DNA of 64,000 bases from Nilaparvata lugens (taxonomy: Eukaryota; Arthropoda; Insecta; Hemiptera; Delphacidae). The notes under the pieces were generated by a model. It was not told where the DNA came from. It did no database searches and saw only the letters and a list, made by a program, of their open reading frames with translations. The stretch is taken from positions 27,216,372-27,280,371 of the forward strand of contig NC_052506.1 of NCBI RefSeq assembly GCF_014356525.2. The letters run 5' to 3'. Shown piece after piece: positions 11,901-26,900 of the stretch. The translations under genes were made by a program, and so were the position numbers. Position 1 is the first letter of the stretch, and every line of letters begins with the position of its first letter.

Positions 11901-14900
11901 TAGTTTTAGAAAATAGTTTCAGTGATAGTGTTTGTATGATGTGATAGAGTAATACGATAGAACGTTGTCGATCCTAATGGCTAAATTGAAAATGGCTACT
12001 TCAGCCGTCACCTTCACTTGGTTTCATTAATAAGTGTTTGAAATTTTGGGTCCTTGAGGTGTCCTTAAGCGCGCCTCTCCACTAGGAAATACTGAAATGA
12101 AGTGCATCTAACGGGTGATTCTCATAGAACATAATCTTATGAACTTATGTCATTGTGCGAATTATCAATGTGAAGACTATGTAGTTGGTGATGATGGTTG
12201 AAGCTGAAAATTAGGTGTTTTCCACAATACAAGGAGCATTGTTGTCAGGTGTACCTGGAAATCTATATGAGATAGAGCGCTCTACCTAATCTCGGATTGT
12301 AGAGCACAAAAATACGCCCAGAGGGATTTTGAATTATATATCTAAATGGTAACAATCGGAAGATATTGTTGATCAAAAACTGAAATTCATCAAAATTTAT
12401 TTTTTCTTCAAATTTCACTCATTTTTGAAAAAATCATAACTCAGTACTCATTGGAGATAGATAGTTCCGAATGATCTCATTTTATTCAGAATTTCATAAT
12501 CTAGGAAAAAGGCGAGAGCAAATTTTTCTGTCCGATTACGAGATTTGGCAGAAATAGCGTAAAACTGGAAAATGAGCCGAAAATACGAGGTTTTTGGGCC
12601 ACCCTGTATCTAGCACGAGGAAATTTTGCATGAAGAAATTGGTTCTGGACTTCTCTCATGTACCCAAATAATATATTTAAAATCAGAACTACAATATAAA
12701 TTGCATGCACCAATGTATATAGTGACTGGACTAGATCGTATATATCGAACAGTGGAAAGAAAAATAATCAACTTCTGCCTATTTTCAATATTGTCATGTA
12801 ATGTAATAATCTTATATCCATATTATTTTTAGAGTAGAATAATAAAATCTTACTAGAATGCTTCAGCTTCCAGATCGTATATATCGAAAAGTGGAAGGAA
12901 AAATAATCAACTTCTGCCTATTTTTAATATTGTCAAGTAATGTAATAATCTTATATCCATATTATTTTATTAAAAGAGTTTTGAAAACCAGTGACGATTA
13001 CCGGTTCCGTACAGTAAACGCGTACGTACTACCTATTCATAAGCGGGCTAAGCCAAAACTAAGTTTAGTCTTGTGACCATCCAACCCTGAATTTTGATAT
13101 TTCATGATCAACGTGATGAATTAATTATCAACTATTTTGTTACTCGAAGTATGGTTCTCTATGGAGATTCTAAATTCAAATAGTTCAGTTAGGATGATTT
13201 TACTCACATTCAAAATCATTTGAGTTTCAGATAGCCATGGATGTGCATTAATGTTGTATTCCTTCCATTGATCTGAAAGAAAAAACAAAGTGAATTAATT
13301 AGAAAGTAGTAGGCCTACTGTAGTTCATTTATTATCAAATCGAGTATCCAACTGGTTCACCAAAAAATGACAACTCTTTAAAATTATTATCGGCGGATGT
13401 GTGTTTTAGAACTAGATCTATATGGAAGCGTGATGCTTTATAGAAATTATTCGTTTTTGACATGCTATCATCAACTTTGAACATGTTTTTTTTTCTCTGA
13501 GAAAGAAAAGTACGATAGAAAATACGTCTCCACGGTAAAAGCGGGATTATGTCTTGACCAAAGCATTAGCGGTTCAATGCTTTTTAATGATGTAACAAAA
13601 CGTGATAGCCCCACCCAGTTCCTCTATAGTGAGGTCCACTTTATAATGGCAGTGTTTGATTGGCAATGGTATCCTTTATCTATCATTCAACAAAGCGGAT
13701 AGCGCTATCTCTTTCTCGCTTTGCTCTGTTGCCAAATCGTCTTTCAACAATGTAGAATTAATAATTAAATAGAAAAAAATGCATCTTAATTATTTAAATT
13801 CATCATGAAATTATTGAAGAATAAGATATAATTGATTATTTTAAATGAGAATGAACAGTTAATATTACATCAATAAACCTGTACCTATCAGCTACCGTCT
13901 ATAGAAGGCATTGACAAGACGGAGGATCGGCAACGTTGTTCTCCTATCTTTCTTCACTGCCATTTTAACGTAGATCCCACTATTGAGCCGTTTCTCACCT
14001 TTTCTATGATGGTCAACAGAATACAGTTCAAAAATGGTAGTTTGAATGTGAAGAAAAGTTGTCAGCGCTTTACTCTGCATTCTCATCCACTTGTTTGATG
14101 TAGATTTGCTCATTTTGATTTGCAGATGCTGGAACGGAGGGACATGTATAGATGGCGTGGACAACTACACGTGCTCGTGCCCACCCAGCCTCACTGGACG
14201 GCACTGCGAGTGTCTCATCTTGGACAATGGTCATCTAGACTGTACATATGTAGTCACCACACCAGAGCTTCCATTTACTACTTACCATTATCTACTCTCT
14301 TCTAGAAAAATATCGATTGAAGATCATCAATCAAATCCAGTCACTTCTACTAGTTTTAGAACATCAGTGGAGATTTCGTCATCTCCGAAATATGTGCCAA
14401 TATTTTCACTAACATCTTTGAATCAAACTTCAGAATTTACTACCGAATTGCAAAATGTAACTGAAGACCAGAGTGAAGTAACAACTGATTTTTCTGACAA
14501 GACTTCGGAAGGATTTGTTGACACTGTGACTCCTTATTGGTCTATTCACGAGTCTACTGGAATCACATCAAGCAAAGAAACAGACTCAACCACTATCCAA
14601 TATGAATCAGACGCTACAGAAAAAACTCCTTCGATGATTCCAACAGGAACTTCATATTCGAAAGAAACATTTGGTTATACTCAGGAAACAAACCCAATAA
14701 TCACAACTGATATCTATACCGAATCTACAGAGAAGGCTACAAGATTGACTGACTTGACTGAGGAATCAGCTTCTACTGTAACAACAGATCTATATGATAT
14801 TCAGAGATCAACAGAATTTCGTCACCATACTACACCTTCTTTTGAGCACGGTTCAACTGCAGTTACAGATGAAACAGAAACGATGTTTTCAGAAGCAACT

Positions 14901-17900
14901 GTGATTACATCGCAAACAAGGCAAGGGGATGAGTCTCTCCCTGACATTCATACAACCGATATGATAACTGAAATTGGACCCTCCACCGCTTCCACAACGA
15001 CCAAAGTGACCAGAAAACATCCTACCAGTCTCCATCCAGAAGATAGACAGTTCACTGACTGGATTGCATCCACAGAATTCAAATCCATGTCCACAGATAA
15101 AGTTCATCCAACAGATTCCTCATTCACTGACTACACGACGCAGTTTGCTGAGACCATGCCAACATCTTCGATAGGATTCGACTCTTCCACTGAATACTTT
15201 CTTGATTGCACAAGATTGCCTTGTCTCAATGGAGGAACTTGCGTTTATGAAAAGGAGATTACAAAGGTAAGACGGTTTTAGATAGTTCATTTTAAACGCA
15301 ATGAATTAAGAACATTATGAACCCATTTCTATATGGTGTGTATAATCATCGACAAATTTACAATATCAAATTGTTACAAAAATATATATTTTTTATAATA
15401 TAAAAACTCATGGAAATCTGAGTTTTGAATTAAAATTATCAATTCCCAATATCCAGCTTGTATTGAAGAAGCCAACAGAATTATGTAATAAATATGTGAT
15501 TTTACTGTTGGATTCTACTACACAGTGGTATGATATAAATTGAAAAGAAATAAAATGATTATTATTTAATACTATGCAGTTCAGAGATGCACTGATATAC
15601 TGATAGCTTTATTTTGGTGTAGGTAACTGAAACTGGAATACAATTTGAATAAATCATGTACCAGCACACCATCGGCAGGTCGTTTTTTTATTTTGCCAAG
15701 CTTTCCAGAAATTATTCGTAATTAAAGATTATTACGACGCTTCTCTTTGTCGAGCTTTTATTGAAAAGACTGTTTTTTATAGTTTAATTAAGGAAAATTG
15801 TTGGTAATACAATTTGTCGTTTCACTTATTATTGATGCCTCAATCTGAATCTAGCTTGGAATTTGTTGTTCCTACCATGACAATTCTTTATTTTTAAGAA
15901 AATTCTGTTTATATAAATAAATTAATGAATTTTGTTCGACAAATTCGTAGAATGTTTGCTTAATATACTCCATCTTATTAGATTTTTGCGTACAACGCAA
16001 AAATTCAGTGTTTATTTTGTTATAAGCTATCTATAGACCATTTTATCCAATATTTTGTTAATTATTTTCCATTGTTTTCTTTAAAAATACTGTTGTTATT
16101 CATTCATTCGAAAATCATTTTGCATTTACAGTGCAGCTGTCCGTTTGGTTGGTCTGGATTCCACTGTGAGGAACACTCAGGTAACAATTCAATTACTAGA
16201 GTAAATAATACAACGGATGTTTTTAATTGGTTATTGGGAATTTTATTATTGTTATACGTGGTTTTCTTCTTATAATCGATTATCAATATTTATGCTTCTA
16301 GAATGCTTTCAAACCCTCAGCTTATTGGGATATTTTCACATAAAAAAAGCCCTGAAAAAGAATAAAATACAAAAATTTTGTGAAATAATTTGATAAATTA
16401 ATGATAATTGATATGATATAATGATGAATTATTATAATGATAATGATGATTTGTATGTATGATAATAAATTCTAATATATTCGAATAATGTGCCAGGAAG
16501 AGCTTTAGATTTATTTCATGAAATATTGTGCTTGAAACGCTTCTCACGGACTGAATTAATTCTTTTTAAAATGATAAGTATTAGGTTGTTGGATTGTTAT
16601 TAGCGTATGGATATTCCCAATTAATTTGAAGTTTTTCTTCCACCTTGTAAGCATATATTCCAACCAATTAATTCTCTACTATTAGCGGCTATTTCTAAGA
16701 GCTGTGTGTTGAAGTTGATTTTGAAAATGTTTTACGATAGTTGATAATAAATAGTTTATGAAATTTATTTTTACTGTAGCCTATATATTTGAATTTGAGA
16801 GAAAATATTTTGTCTAGGTCTAAACGTCACCACATTGTCAATTTTTAGAAAAAAATAACTAGTAGGAAATATATAAACTATATTCATAAATCAACTATAT
16901 TCGAACAAAGATCTAGCCAAATCAATCAAAATACGGTAATATATTTGAAAGCGTCAAATTCCTATTAAATATTAATACTCTTATACAAAAATAATTAAAA
17001 CCAATTCGAAAAAATCAAACACTAGGCCTCTATTCAATCAAATTAAGTATATTTTCACTTTTAAGTTCAAGTGAAAACGTTCACTCTAGTTCTAGTTTTT
17101 GGGTGCCCAGTATTCTAGTTAGGGTGGCCATATTGTTTGTTGCTAATATATGTGCACATCATCAAGCCATGACAGAAACTAAATTTTAGTTTTAAAACGT
17201 AGTAGACTTTATCTCTCGTCTGAATTGTTTCATTTACACTATAAAGATATCCTAACATTTTTTTCTGATGATGCTTACATGAGCACGCTTCAGTTGGTTT
17301 CATGATAATAAGGATTCATGATAATAAATGAATGGACCAAAAACTGTCAGCTTGAATTTTAGTGTCGTTTGCTTTTTAAAATGTAAGAAAACTTGATTGG
17401 GATGATTATTCAATGAGCTATAACTTAAAAAATAACTTATTTTTGTCATTTAAGATCTATTTCTACTTCCTTTTTTCTAGCATTCCTAAAAGTTGTTTTC
17501 AGAAATGTATATTGTCGATGTTCCTGATGTAACTTTGATTGTTGACTATTATCTCGTGATTTCTATATGCAACAGATCTTTACTGTGTAAGTTCTGTAGC
17601 TTATAGTACACTGTAGTAAGTTAAATAGTTTACTGTAGTAAATTCAGTTTAGTATGTGATAGCTTGTGATATCTAACTTTATAAATAAGAGCAATGCGAG
17701 CAAGTCTGACAAGAATGGCTTGATATTTTAGGATAATCCATATTTTGAATGGGACAATATAAATTTCAGAATCAACTGAAATATGAGGATTAGATTAAAA
17801 TTATTCGTGACTAAAATTGTTCATTCACATTTTATATTTAGCCCAGTCAACGAAGTGTTATAGAGGGAAAAGTTTGGAAGACAATTTTTGACCCCGCAGT

Positions 17901-20900
17901 TCTGTTTAGGGTAGTGAGGAGGTAAACATATCAAAAGTCACCACCCCAACCCACTGTGCTAAGGGGGTGGGGGTGGTTCAAAGGTACCATTTTTTGGTTT
18001 CTCGCATATAACTCGAACATTATGCATTTTACAGACATGACTACTCTATAAGAAATTAAAGCTTACATAATTTCCTACAATATTGATCTCAAAACTTTTT
18101 CTATATCTCTTTCACTTTTCGAGATATCCGCTCTGAAAGATGTGAAATTTTTGAAAAAACACATTTCCTTCAATTTTTTGCTATTTTTGCTCATAACTTT
18201 TTGAATATCGATGGGAAAAATCCATGCTGATCATGAGCTTATAGAGCATAAAATTCTCTTCAATTTGATGTATAATTTCACAAGTTTACGCACATCCCCA
18301 CGACTGTTGCAGCAGCTTCAGTGTTGAGTGTGAGATCTTCATTTTATAGAAATTGATCACTTGACAATGAAATTTGAGTCTGGAACATCTGGTACATAAT
18401 TTTTGACTTTGCAGCTTAATGAAGACTATTTGGGAGATAAACATAGCAAAAATACGCATCTCTAGCCCGTCTATTGAAGGTGTGGAACTGCTAAATTGAC
18501 ACTTGTTGCAGAGTTGAAAATTTCACCCACCACATTGAATCTGCTATAACAATAGAAGGGAAACATTAAGTTGAGAAATAATACATCAAATTGAAGAGAA
18601 AACAAAGCTCTACAAATCTACGGTGAGCATTCATTTTTACGATGCATTGTTGCAGAGTTGTAGACCCTGAAATATCGAAAAATAGGTTTAAATCTGTTAT
18701 TTTAACAATTTTACACTTTAAGAGCGTATATCTCGAAAACTGTTGGAGATATCACAAATCATCAAAGAACAAAATTGTAAAGAATTTATCAAGCTTCATT
18801 TCTGAATATCTAGTCCAATAGCTAATAGCATTCTTTCCAAATTCCTCTATCAATTGGTCTATTTTTGCATAACTGAAGATCTCACACTCAACACTTAAGC
18901 TGCTGCAACAGTCGTGGGGATGTGCGTAGACTTGTGAAATTATACATCAAATTGAAGAGAATTTGATGCTCTATAAGCTCATGATCAGCATGGATTTTTC
19001 CCATCGGTATTCAAAAATTTATAATAGCAAAAATAGCAAAAAATTGAAGGAAAATGTGTTTTTTTTTCAAAAATTTCACATCTCTTAGAGCGGATATCTT
19101 GAAAAGTGAAAGAGATATAGAAAAAGTTTAGAAATCAATATTGTAGGAAACTATGTAAGCTTTAATTTCTTATAGAGTAGTCATGTCTGTAAAATGCATA
19201 ATGTTCGAGTTATATGCGAGAAACCAAAAAATGGTACCTTTGAACCACCCCCACCCCCTTAGCACAGTGGGTTGGGGTGGTGACTTTTGATATGTTTACC
19301 TCCTCACTACCCTAAACAGAACTGCGTGGTCAAAAATTGTCTTCCAAACTTTTCCCTCTATACCCTTTTTTGAGCATTCATTGCCTGGACTAATTGTTCA
19401 TTTGTGACAATACAACATAGTCTACTTGATATTATTCATCTCCAAGATGTTATATTTTCTTCATCAATCTGAAAATTATAATCTCAACTACGGTAACTAT
19501 CACCAGTTTTACTCGCGTTTCAGATGATCGAAATAATCATTTCCAACGATGAATACCTTTTGGCATTTCAGAAATGTATGCAACCATAGAAAAAAATAGC
19601 ATAAGATGATATCCCATGGTATAGGTCGTTCATGTTCCAAATTTTTTGTTAACTCAAGACGAATGTCTATTTACTGTTTTAGCGTAATGTAAGATGTCTA
19701 TTGTCTATAATGTAATGTCTATTAATTAATGTATTAATGAGAGTGTAAGACCGGTACATTACCTATGAGAGATCTCTAGCATCACATAGCTTCACGAAAA
19801 ATAACTACTAGGACTATCAGCTTGAATAAGAGTGGAATTTAGAACATGAACGCCCTACAACATGGGATATCTTCTTATGCTATCTTTTTTATTATGCAAC
19901 TAACTAGTAACTTATATAGCAATATTAACTAATAAAATTCCAAATGCTGAAAGTGAGGGCTTACAGGGTGCGCTACTTTATAGCTTATTCTAGTAGTGCT
20001 ATGAATGTGCTGTATTTGGTGATTGAAATGTGATAAAGCTTTAGTTTAGAATTGATTTGAACCTGCTATTATTGAAGAGAAAGGGATTTTAAATAGGCTA
20101 GCAGAACCAAAAATTGTTAAAATAATGACACTGATATTATAAAATTCAATTACTATTATAAATTTATGGAGAGAAATATTGAATTGTTATGAGGTGAAAA
20201 TTGTTTGGCTTTCTGAATATAATATAAATTAGGCAATATACATTAAAAACACAATTACTAGACTAATAGTTATTAAATGCCTGCTGCTCTCTTAATACAA
20301 ATACTGTATTAAAGTATCATTTATACTCAATCGTTGAAGAATGAATAATGTTGTAATGCTTTATATTCTTGAATAAAGTTTTGCAAATCTATAAATCTAA
20401 TCGTTATTTTAATCTGAAACCTCCACTCAACTTTATTGTAGCCTAAATGAATAATAATGGGAGATCCGTTTCATGAATTTGGCTTTTTCAATGGAATTCG
20501 TTTTTTTAGTATGCTCTAAACAAATCTATCAATTATCAGAAAATCCTATTTTAATAATAGAAAATTACTGTCGCTTTTAATTCAATGAGAGCAGCAGAGC
20601 AACACTGATTTGACAAAAATAGTACGAGTCGGCTACATAGAACTATAAAGACTAGTGTAAGTATTAGTAGGCAGATCGGTGAAGAGTCTCAACTTCTGAT
20701 TCGCCTTATCCTATAAATATTTGAATGTTATACTTGAACTTATCAAATTAATGAATTCATAAGTAACCATAGCTATGAATATGCTAGCTATAGATTTTAA
20801 ATCATCGGCCAGAATTGAACTGTTTTTGCCTACTAGGCCTATAAACTTGAAGTTTTTAGAAGTTCAGCAAGAGAAGTTGAACTCTAATTAAAAATACTGC

Positions 20901-23900
20901 CTTGTTGATTAACTTCCTTGTGAATTCTCTAGGCGTGATCTAAGGTGAACTTTTCAATCAGATTATGAAAGTTCTAGTTCTAGATGAAACTCATGCAAGA
21001 AAGTTTACATAACTCTTTCTGATTAAGCTTATAGCACCTAACTGAAATAGCTTCCATAGTGAGAGCCTCACAAGAAGCTTCAGTGATGATATTCTAAGGT
21101 CGCTGAATAATTCAGAGCATTGTTTGTTCGAAAATAACCACAATTAATTTTAAGTGGATTTATTAATTAAAACGTGTTGGGGAAAATTAGTTCCTGTTCG
21201 AAATAATTTTATAAAATTCTACCAAGAGCTTTAGGTGAAGGAATCCGAATAGAATAGAAATCGAATTAACTTGAATCAGTAGACACAAAATATTTTTTCA
21301 AAGTTCAATATTTTAATGTTCTCGTGATAATTATGGATAATGGTGAAGAAAAGTAATACATATTCTGTGCTCTTACATATTATGCTCTCAGCATACAGCC
21401 TGGCACTGAGTCGTTTTTAAAAGTGTGGGTTTTGGATGGTAATAGCATTCCTTCTAATGATGTTACCACATCATAGTTATAGGGTTATTGAAATTTGAAA
21501 CACAAATATTGAAATGAACTACCTACGTCCATTGTAAAATTAGGATTCGATAACGTTTTATATCAAGGTTTATAGAATGATTCAACTTCGAAAGTTTTTG
21601 GGAGAAGGATTATATGCTTGTTTGACTTGTTCGTGTGAGAGGGTAGGTGTGAAGAATGAATCTTTTCCATTATTCTCACTCGATTTTGCCTCAATTCCAA
21701 ATCAATAAAAAGAAGACCAGTTTAAAATGTTGCCGCAATAGGCCACTCAAACAATATTTAAAGTTATTATTTCACTTATATTACAAGAGCTCATTGTTGC
21801 ACTAAAATATGAATGTGATGATTGAAGCTGACAATACCACTCTTAATTCTAAATTAATTGATTTGCATTTTTTTCCATTGTCTATTGTTTTTTGAAAAAA
21901 AACTGTTATTTTTTTTCCTAAACAGTCATTAGCCCAGTAGCAAGTGTTAATTCCTTGAACTTTATTATACAGTGATAATCTAATTTATTTTTGCATCTCT
22001 CATCATCAATAATAATTTATCATCACTTCATCAAAATAAACTTAAGAAAGTCAGTAGCTTCATTGGAACTTTACAACGTAAAATAATTAATGTTAGATAT
22101 TTTAATTTTAAAATATTTAGGCAATTTAATTTACTCGAAATAGAAATCATACGTGATTAGACTCTCACATGAACTAAAAGATTCACTGATTAATTCTAGT
22201 GAATGAAGAGTGTGCAGGGTAAATGGTAGGCCTACTGTGACAAGGTAACCGATTTAAGCAATAATTATTGGCTAGTTTCAGATAAGCTATCTACTTGAAA
22301 ATCACATCTCGGGAATAATATAAATTTTTCGAACTTATATCTTAGAGATTATCGTATTAGGATTCTATAATCTATTGATTGGCTCATTCTTCTTACATCA
22401 TAATCTATCGCATTAATCAAACACCAAGTATACACAACACACACTAAAAAAAGAAAGATATCCTTTAATTTTCTGGTGAAATCATCGATTACTACAAGTG
22501 ATACCATGTTTTATAACTGAAATCCCATCCCTTTCTTTTTCCAACACCGAAACTTTACACATAAATCAATTGAAGAGAGATTCACTTCATACTTTTTTTA
22601 TAAAATAACATGAATGCTTTCCATTCAACTGAAGCTGACAGTTTAAAGTGAATCTCACTACATTTTGTTTTATTCGCATCTTTGAATTTTCCATTTATTT
22701 CAATAGGGCTACACGAAAGTTTTATTACATAGACTTACTATGGTGAGGTCCACGCGTCCACGTTATAATGGCAGAATTTTATTAACATTGGTATTGCTAT
22801 CCTTGTCTATCAATCGACAAAGCAGATAGCGCAATCCTTTTATACTCCTCAACCGTTACCAGATCGTTTTTCAACAATGCAGAAATGTAATTAGTTGAAA
22901 AGATATTTATTTTCGACTTTGAAAATTTATTATTGAATTATTATTAAGAATATAGTTTCTTGACGAATAAAATATTATTGATCATTTCTAGCAAGAATGA
23001 ACAGTTTATATCCCATTAATTATAATAATAAATAATAATCCATAGATTATCATCCATCAACAGAATTGTATCATTTGTATACTGCTGTTATTAGATCCAT
23101 TATAACATGGACTTTACTATAGTAGTACCCTTTTATAAGGTAGAGAATCGGCAATGCTGTTCTCCTATCTTCCTCCACTGTCATTATAACATGGACTTTA
23201 CTATAGTAGCCTTTTTTTTATTTTATTTTAGACACGACTGGTTTCTGGTATTTATCCCATTATCAAGTGTCAACAAATTTTCTTTGACGAATTATCCTCG
23301 AGATATGATGTTTAAAATATGTGTTTGATAGTGCTGACAAATCATAACCTCTCTTGGACTAATTTTCAATCAAAATTTGGGAATGGGATAGTAAGGGCTA
23401 TAAGCCTGTTTTCCATTTTCAATTATTTCATGATTAAGTGGTTTTGTCTTTGTTGAATAGATAAATATGTGATTGAATGTAAATTTCAATGTGATCAGGT
23501 ATCAGAGTAGCAGCATTCACGGGCGTGTCCTACCTGGTGCACAATCTCAACAACGGCACAGGCACGGTGGTGGGAGTGAGAGCGCGCACACTCGCGCCCA
23601 CCGGCCTCCTCTTCTACGCGCAGACCAAGTCCTACATCCACATGGCGCTGTATCTGCACAACGGCCTGCTCAAGTTCCTCTTCTCCTGCGGACTGCAGAC
23701 CATGCTCTTCAGCGAACTCAAGGATCGCGTCAACAATGGCTACCTATTGAACATTGTTGCTGTGTAAGACGCTTCTCTCATACATTATTTTAATAGAAAT
23801 ATCGGGGACCGAGCTTCGCTCTGGAGTACAAAAGCATGAAACATTTATTACTAAAGAAGAAATCATAATAACATTCATAGTTCATACAGAAATGTTCTAT

Positions 23901-26900
23901 CTAATCACAGTAAATTGAGATTAATTCCCAGAGGAATGCGAAAATTTCCCTCAAAAAGGCCCGGTTGCACAAGCTGGTTAAATTTTAATCCTGATTAATT
24001 TCACGTGAACCAAATCAGAGAAGACTATTTCAAAAAGATGGATCTACTGGAATTAATCAGGATTGAAAATAACCCGGCTTTTTTGCAACCGGCAATAAGA
24101 AGCCTACCTGATTCAAAAGTTCAACAGCTGAGTTGACACAGTCCCACACACATGAACTCGCTCACTCACTTCCATCATCAACAGACGACGAAATAATTAT
24201 TATCAACTGTTTTTCCAAGGATGAATAATAATTATTATCCTTTTAATGTCCTTCAGAAAGTTTTCCCAGGGATGAGACCTAGTGCAATTGAATCTTTATA
24301 TTAGGCTATAAACCTACTAGGTTCTGAATTCCGTGAGAATCGTTATTAGAGCCGTTTTCGAGATCCGGTGAAATACAAATAACTTATATTAACATCTAAA
24401 CATCCAAACATCTGAACATATAAACAGAAATTGTTCGTTTAATAGTATAAGATTTGTTGTATACATATTGGTGTTGAGGAACTTCTCCATAATTACATAT
24501 TTATGATGACAATTGGGAAATGCATACATTCCGAAAGTGGAACTGTATTCCACAATAATTGGAATTGAACATATGAACGACAAAAAATAAAACTAAATTT
24601 CAATTTTAATTGAAAAACATTGTTTTAGTTTTATATTTTTCAATATTATTAAACCTTTAGGAAATTCAAGAGATACGGTATCGACGAAGTGTATGGCACT
24701 TTTGTGATAAACATTTTCGGTTACCGGTACCTATTTTAAAATGTTTTGAAAAACACTGTTTCAGTTGTCAAATCCACGTTTATTAATCTAATAGCCTACT
24801 GGCTTCAGTTTTGTGTTGAAACCAACAGAGAGACAGCAGAAAATGTGTTGGCGCTAACACGAAACTGCAACCCTGTAATTAGATTAGAATCAAAGTAGAT
24901 GTGAAAAGACTCTGTTTTTTTAATATTTCAAAGTAGGTAAGGTTTCTCACAAAATCACCATAGGTCTATATCTCTTAAATTTTTTCAAAGGTCTATTAAT
25001 TGATGAAGTTGGACCACTGGGTAAGAAAATGCAGGAGACAAGGATGAGGTGGTTTGGGCATGTACAGCGACGGGAGGAGGATTATGTTGGACGAAGAGTG
25101 CAGGATTTGGTTTTGGATGGTGTGAGAGGAAGTGGTAGACCTAAGATGAGGTGGGGAGATAGAATAGCGGCTGACTTGCGGGAGAGTGGTTGGAGGAGAG
25201 AGGAAGCATTGGATAGGGCTTTGTGGAGAGGCAGACTAAGAGGAAGGAATGCCGACCCCATTTAAATGGGATAAGGCACAGCCAAAGAAGAAGAAGAAGA
25301 ACATTAATTGATGAAATATTTCTCTGCTGATGGTGATCCACATGAGCTGCAAGCTTGTGCGTGGGCAATGAGAAGGATGATGATGGAATCTGAGTGGACC
25401 GTCAGCTTTAGATTGGTTCTAAAACACCGGGAAGCAAATTCCAAACTCATATATGGTATTTAGCAGAGTCAGCTTTTTAAGTGACCACCCTCAAAATGGG
25501 AGAGGCAGGAGCATGAGTAAGGGCCATTATGCATCATTCAACATTACACCAACCAAGATTACGCTAAACCAAGATTACACGAAAGTATGGTCATGTTCAT
25601 TACAATGTGTTTCATTCCGGGTTTAAACAAACAGCTGATCTATCTCTGTATAACTGACATAGTGCATACGGGCCATTGCTAATAAGCTTCTCCAGACATC
25701 TGTGTAATACATGCAATGAATAATCAACTTGTCAGCTGATTGATTATGAATAATTCTATAGCAATGGCTTACAAAACATCCCATGGCGTGGGCTGCTTTT
25801 CGTGGATTAGCGTAGGTCTACTTTGCGGCGGGCCTAAGGAGCATATTATTCACGATCTCCGTTTTACGCTAAACTACGATCATATGCACGAGTAGCTCTG
25901 GTCACATTTATTAAATTCCAGATTCAAACGAACAGCCGATCAATCTCCGTTTAAGGCTTTTCGGTAAACTTTTTTTGTATTTAAATTGGATAATCTCTTT
26001 CAATATAATTGTTAAGATCATTATAAGAGTGAAAAGAAGTGGCAACTGAAATTTTTATGTGGTCTAATAAGCGAGTTATGGGTCGTTCAAGTGCTAAATA
26101 CGTTTTCTTTCCAGATCATGAACGGTTTCGACTATATTAACAGAACTTTTCTTAAAAATTCAAAAAAATTATCTTTCCAAACTAAAACATTTTATTCCCC
26201 ATATCGTTCGTAAATAAAAAGTAACATTTTTTAAATTCGATAACTTGTTTATTTTGGCATAAATCGCGAAAAACGCATATTAGAACAAAGCCAATGATAT
26301 TCTGATGTATTCAAGAAAACTCCAATGAAAATTTCGAAACCGTTCATGATCTGGAAAGAAAACGGAATTTAGCACTTCAACAACCCATAACTCGCTTATT
26401 AGACCACTTAAAAATTTCACTTGCCACTTCTTTTCACTCTTATAATGATCTTAACAATTATATTGAAAGAGATTATCCAATTTAAATAAAGAAAAGTTTA
26501 CTGAACAGCCTTAACCCCTCATTAGGCACATATTATTATGCAGCTTCCACGTTTAACGCTAAACTTCGATAATATGTGGTCGCATTCAATGTGTTTTATT
26601 CCAGGTTTGAAAAACATCTTTTATATCTCTGTTTAAACCGATTTGGGCCTAAAGCAATCAAATCACCAATTCTGTTTCGATCAATTGGCCTGCCTGTATA
26701 TTTATTGTTTTCTATTAAGTAGCCTATTTGTATAGGCTTTAGCGTAGATAAATCTAATTCATCTATTCTTTAAATTCAAAATCTGTTCCATAAATTACCG
26801 GTATAATGTAATGGCCTTCGCGTACATTCATTGCCTGATAGATGAAATGAGTGAGGGTTGAGGGTTTCAGGGTTGAGCTGGTGCCTAGTGTGGACGAGCC

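Larger units (their letters stand above)
9605..14125. other. eys C-D intron(s)
   Basis: Holds the MITEs at 11523 and 13628 and the tandem duplication at 12733. The half-EGF exon required by phase should be here, but I could not find a phase-1 to phase-2 exon with the expected cysteines. Confidence 0.55.

Noticed and set aside
13550..13590. Possible missing eys half-EGF exon around CGGGATTATGTCTTGACC
   Set aside because: Only one cysteine, wrong outgoing phase, and it lies next to a MITE without a good acceptor.
14091..14125. Upstream extension of the long open frame of eys exon D
   Set aside because: A strong acceptor (TTTGCAG) at 14125 and the EGF start just after it show that these codons are intronic.
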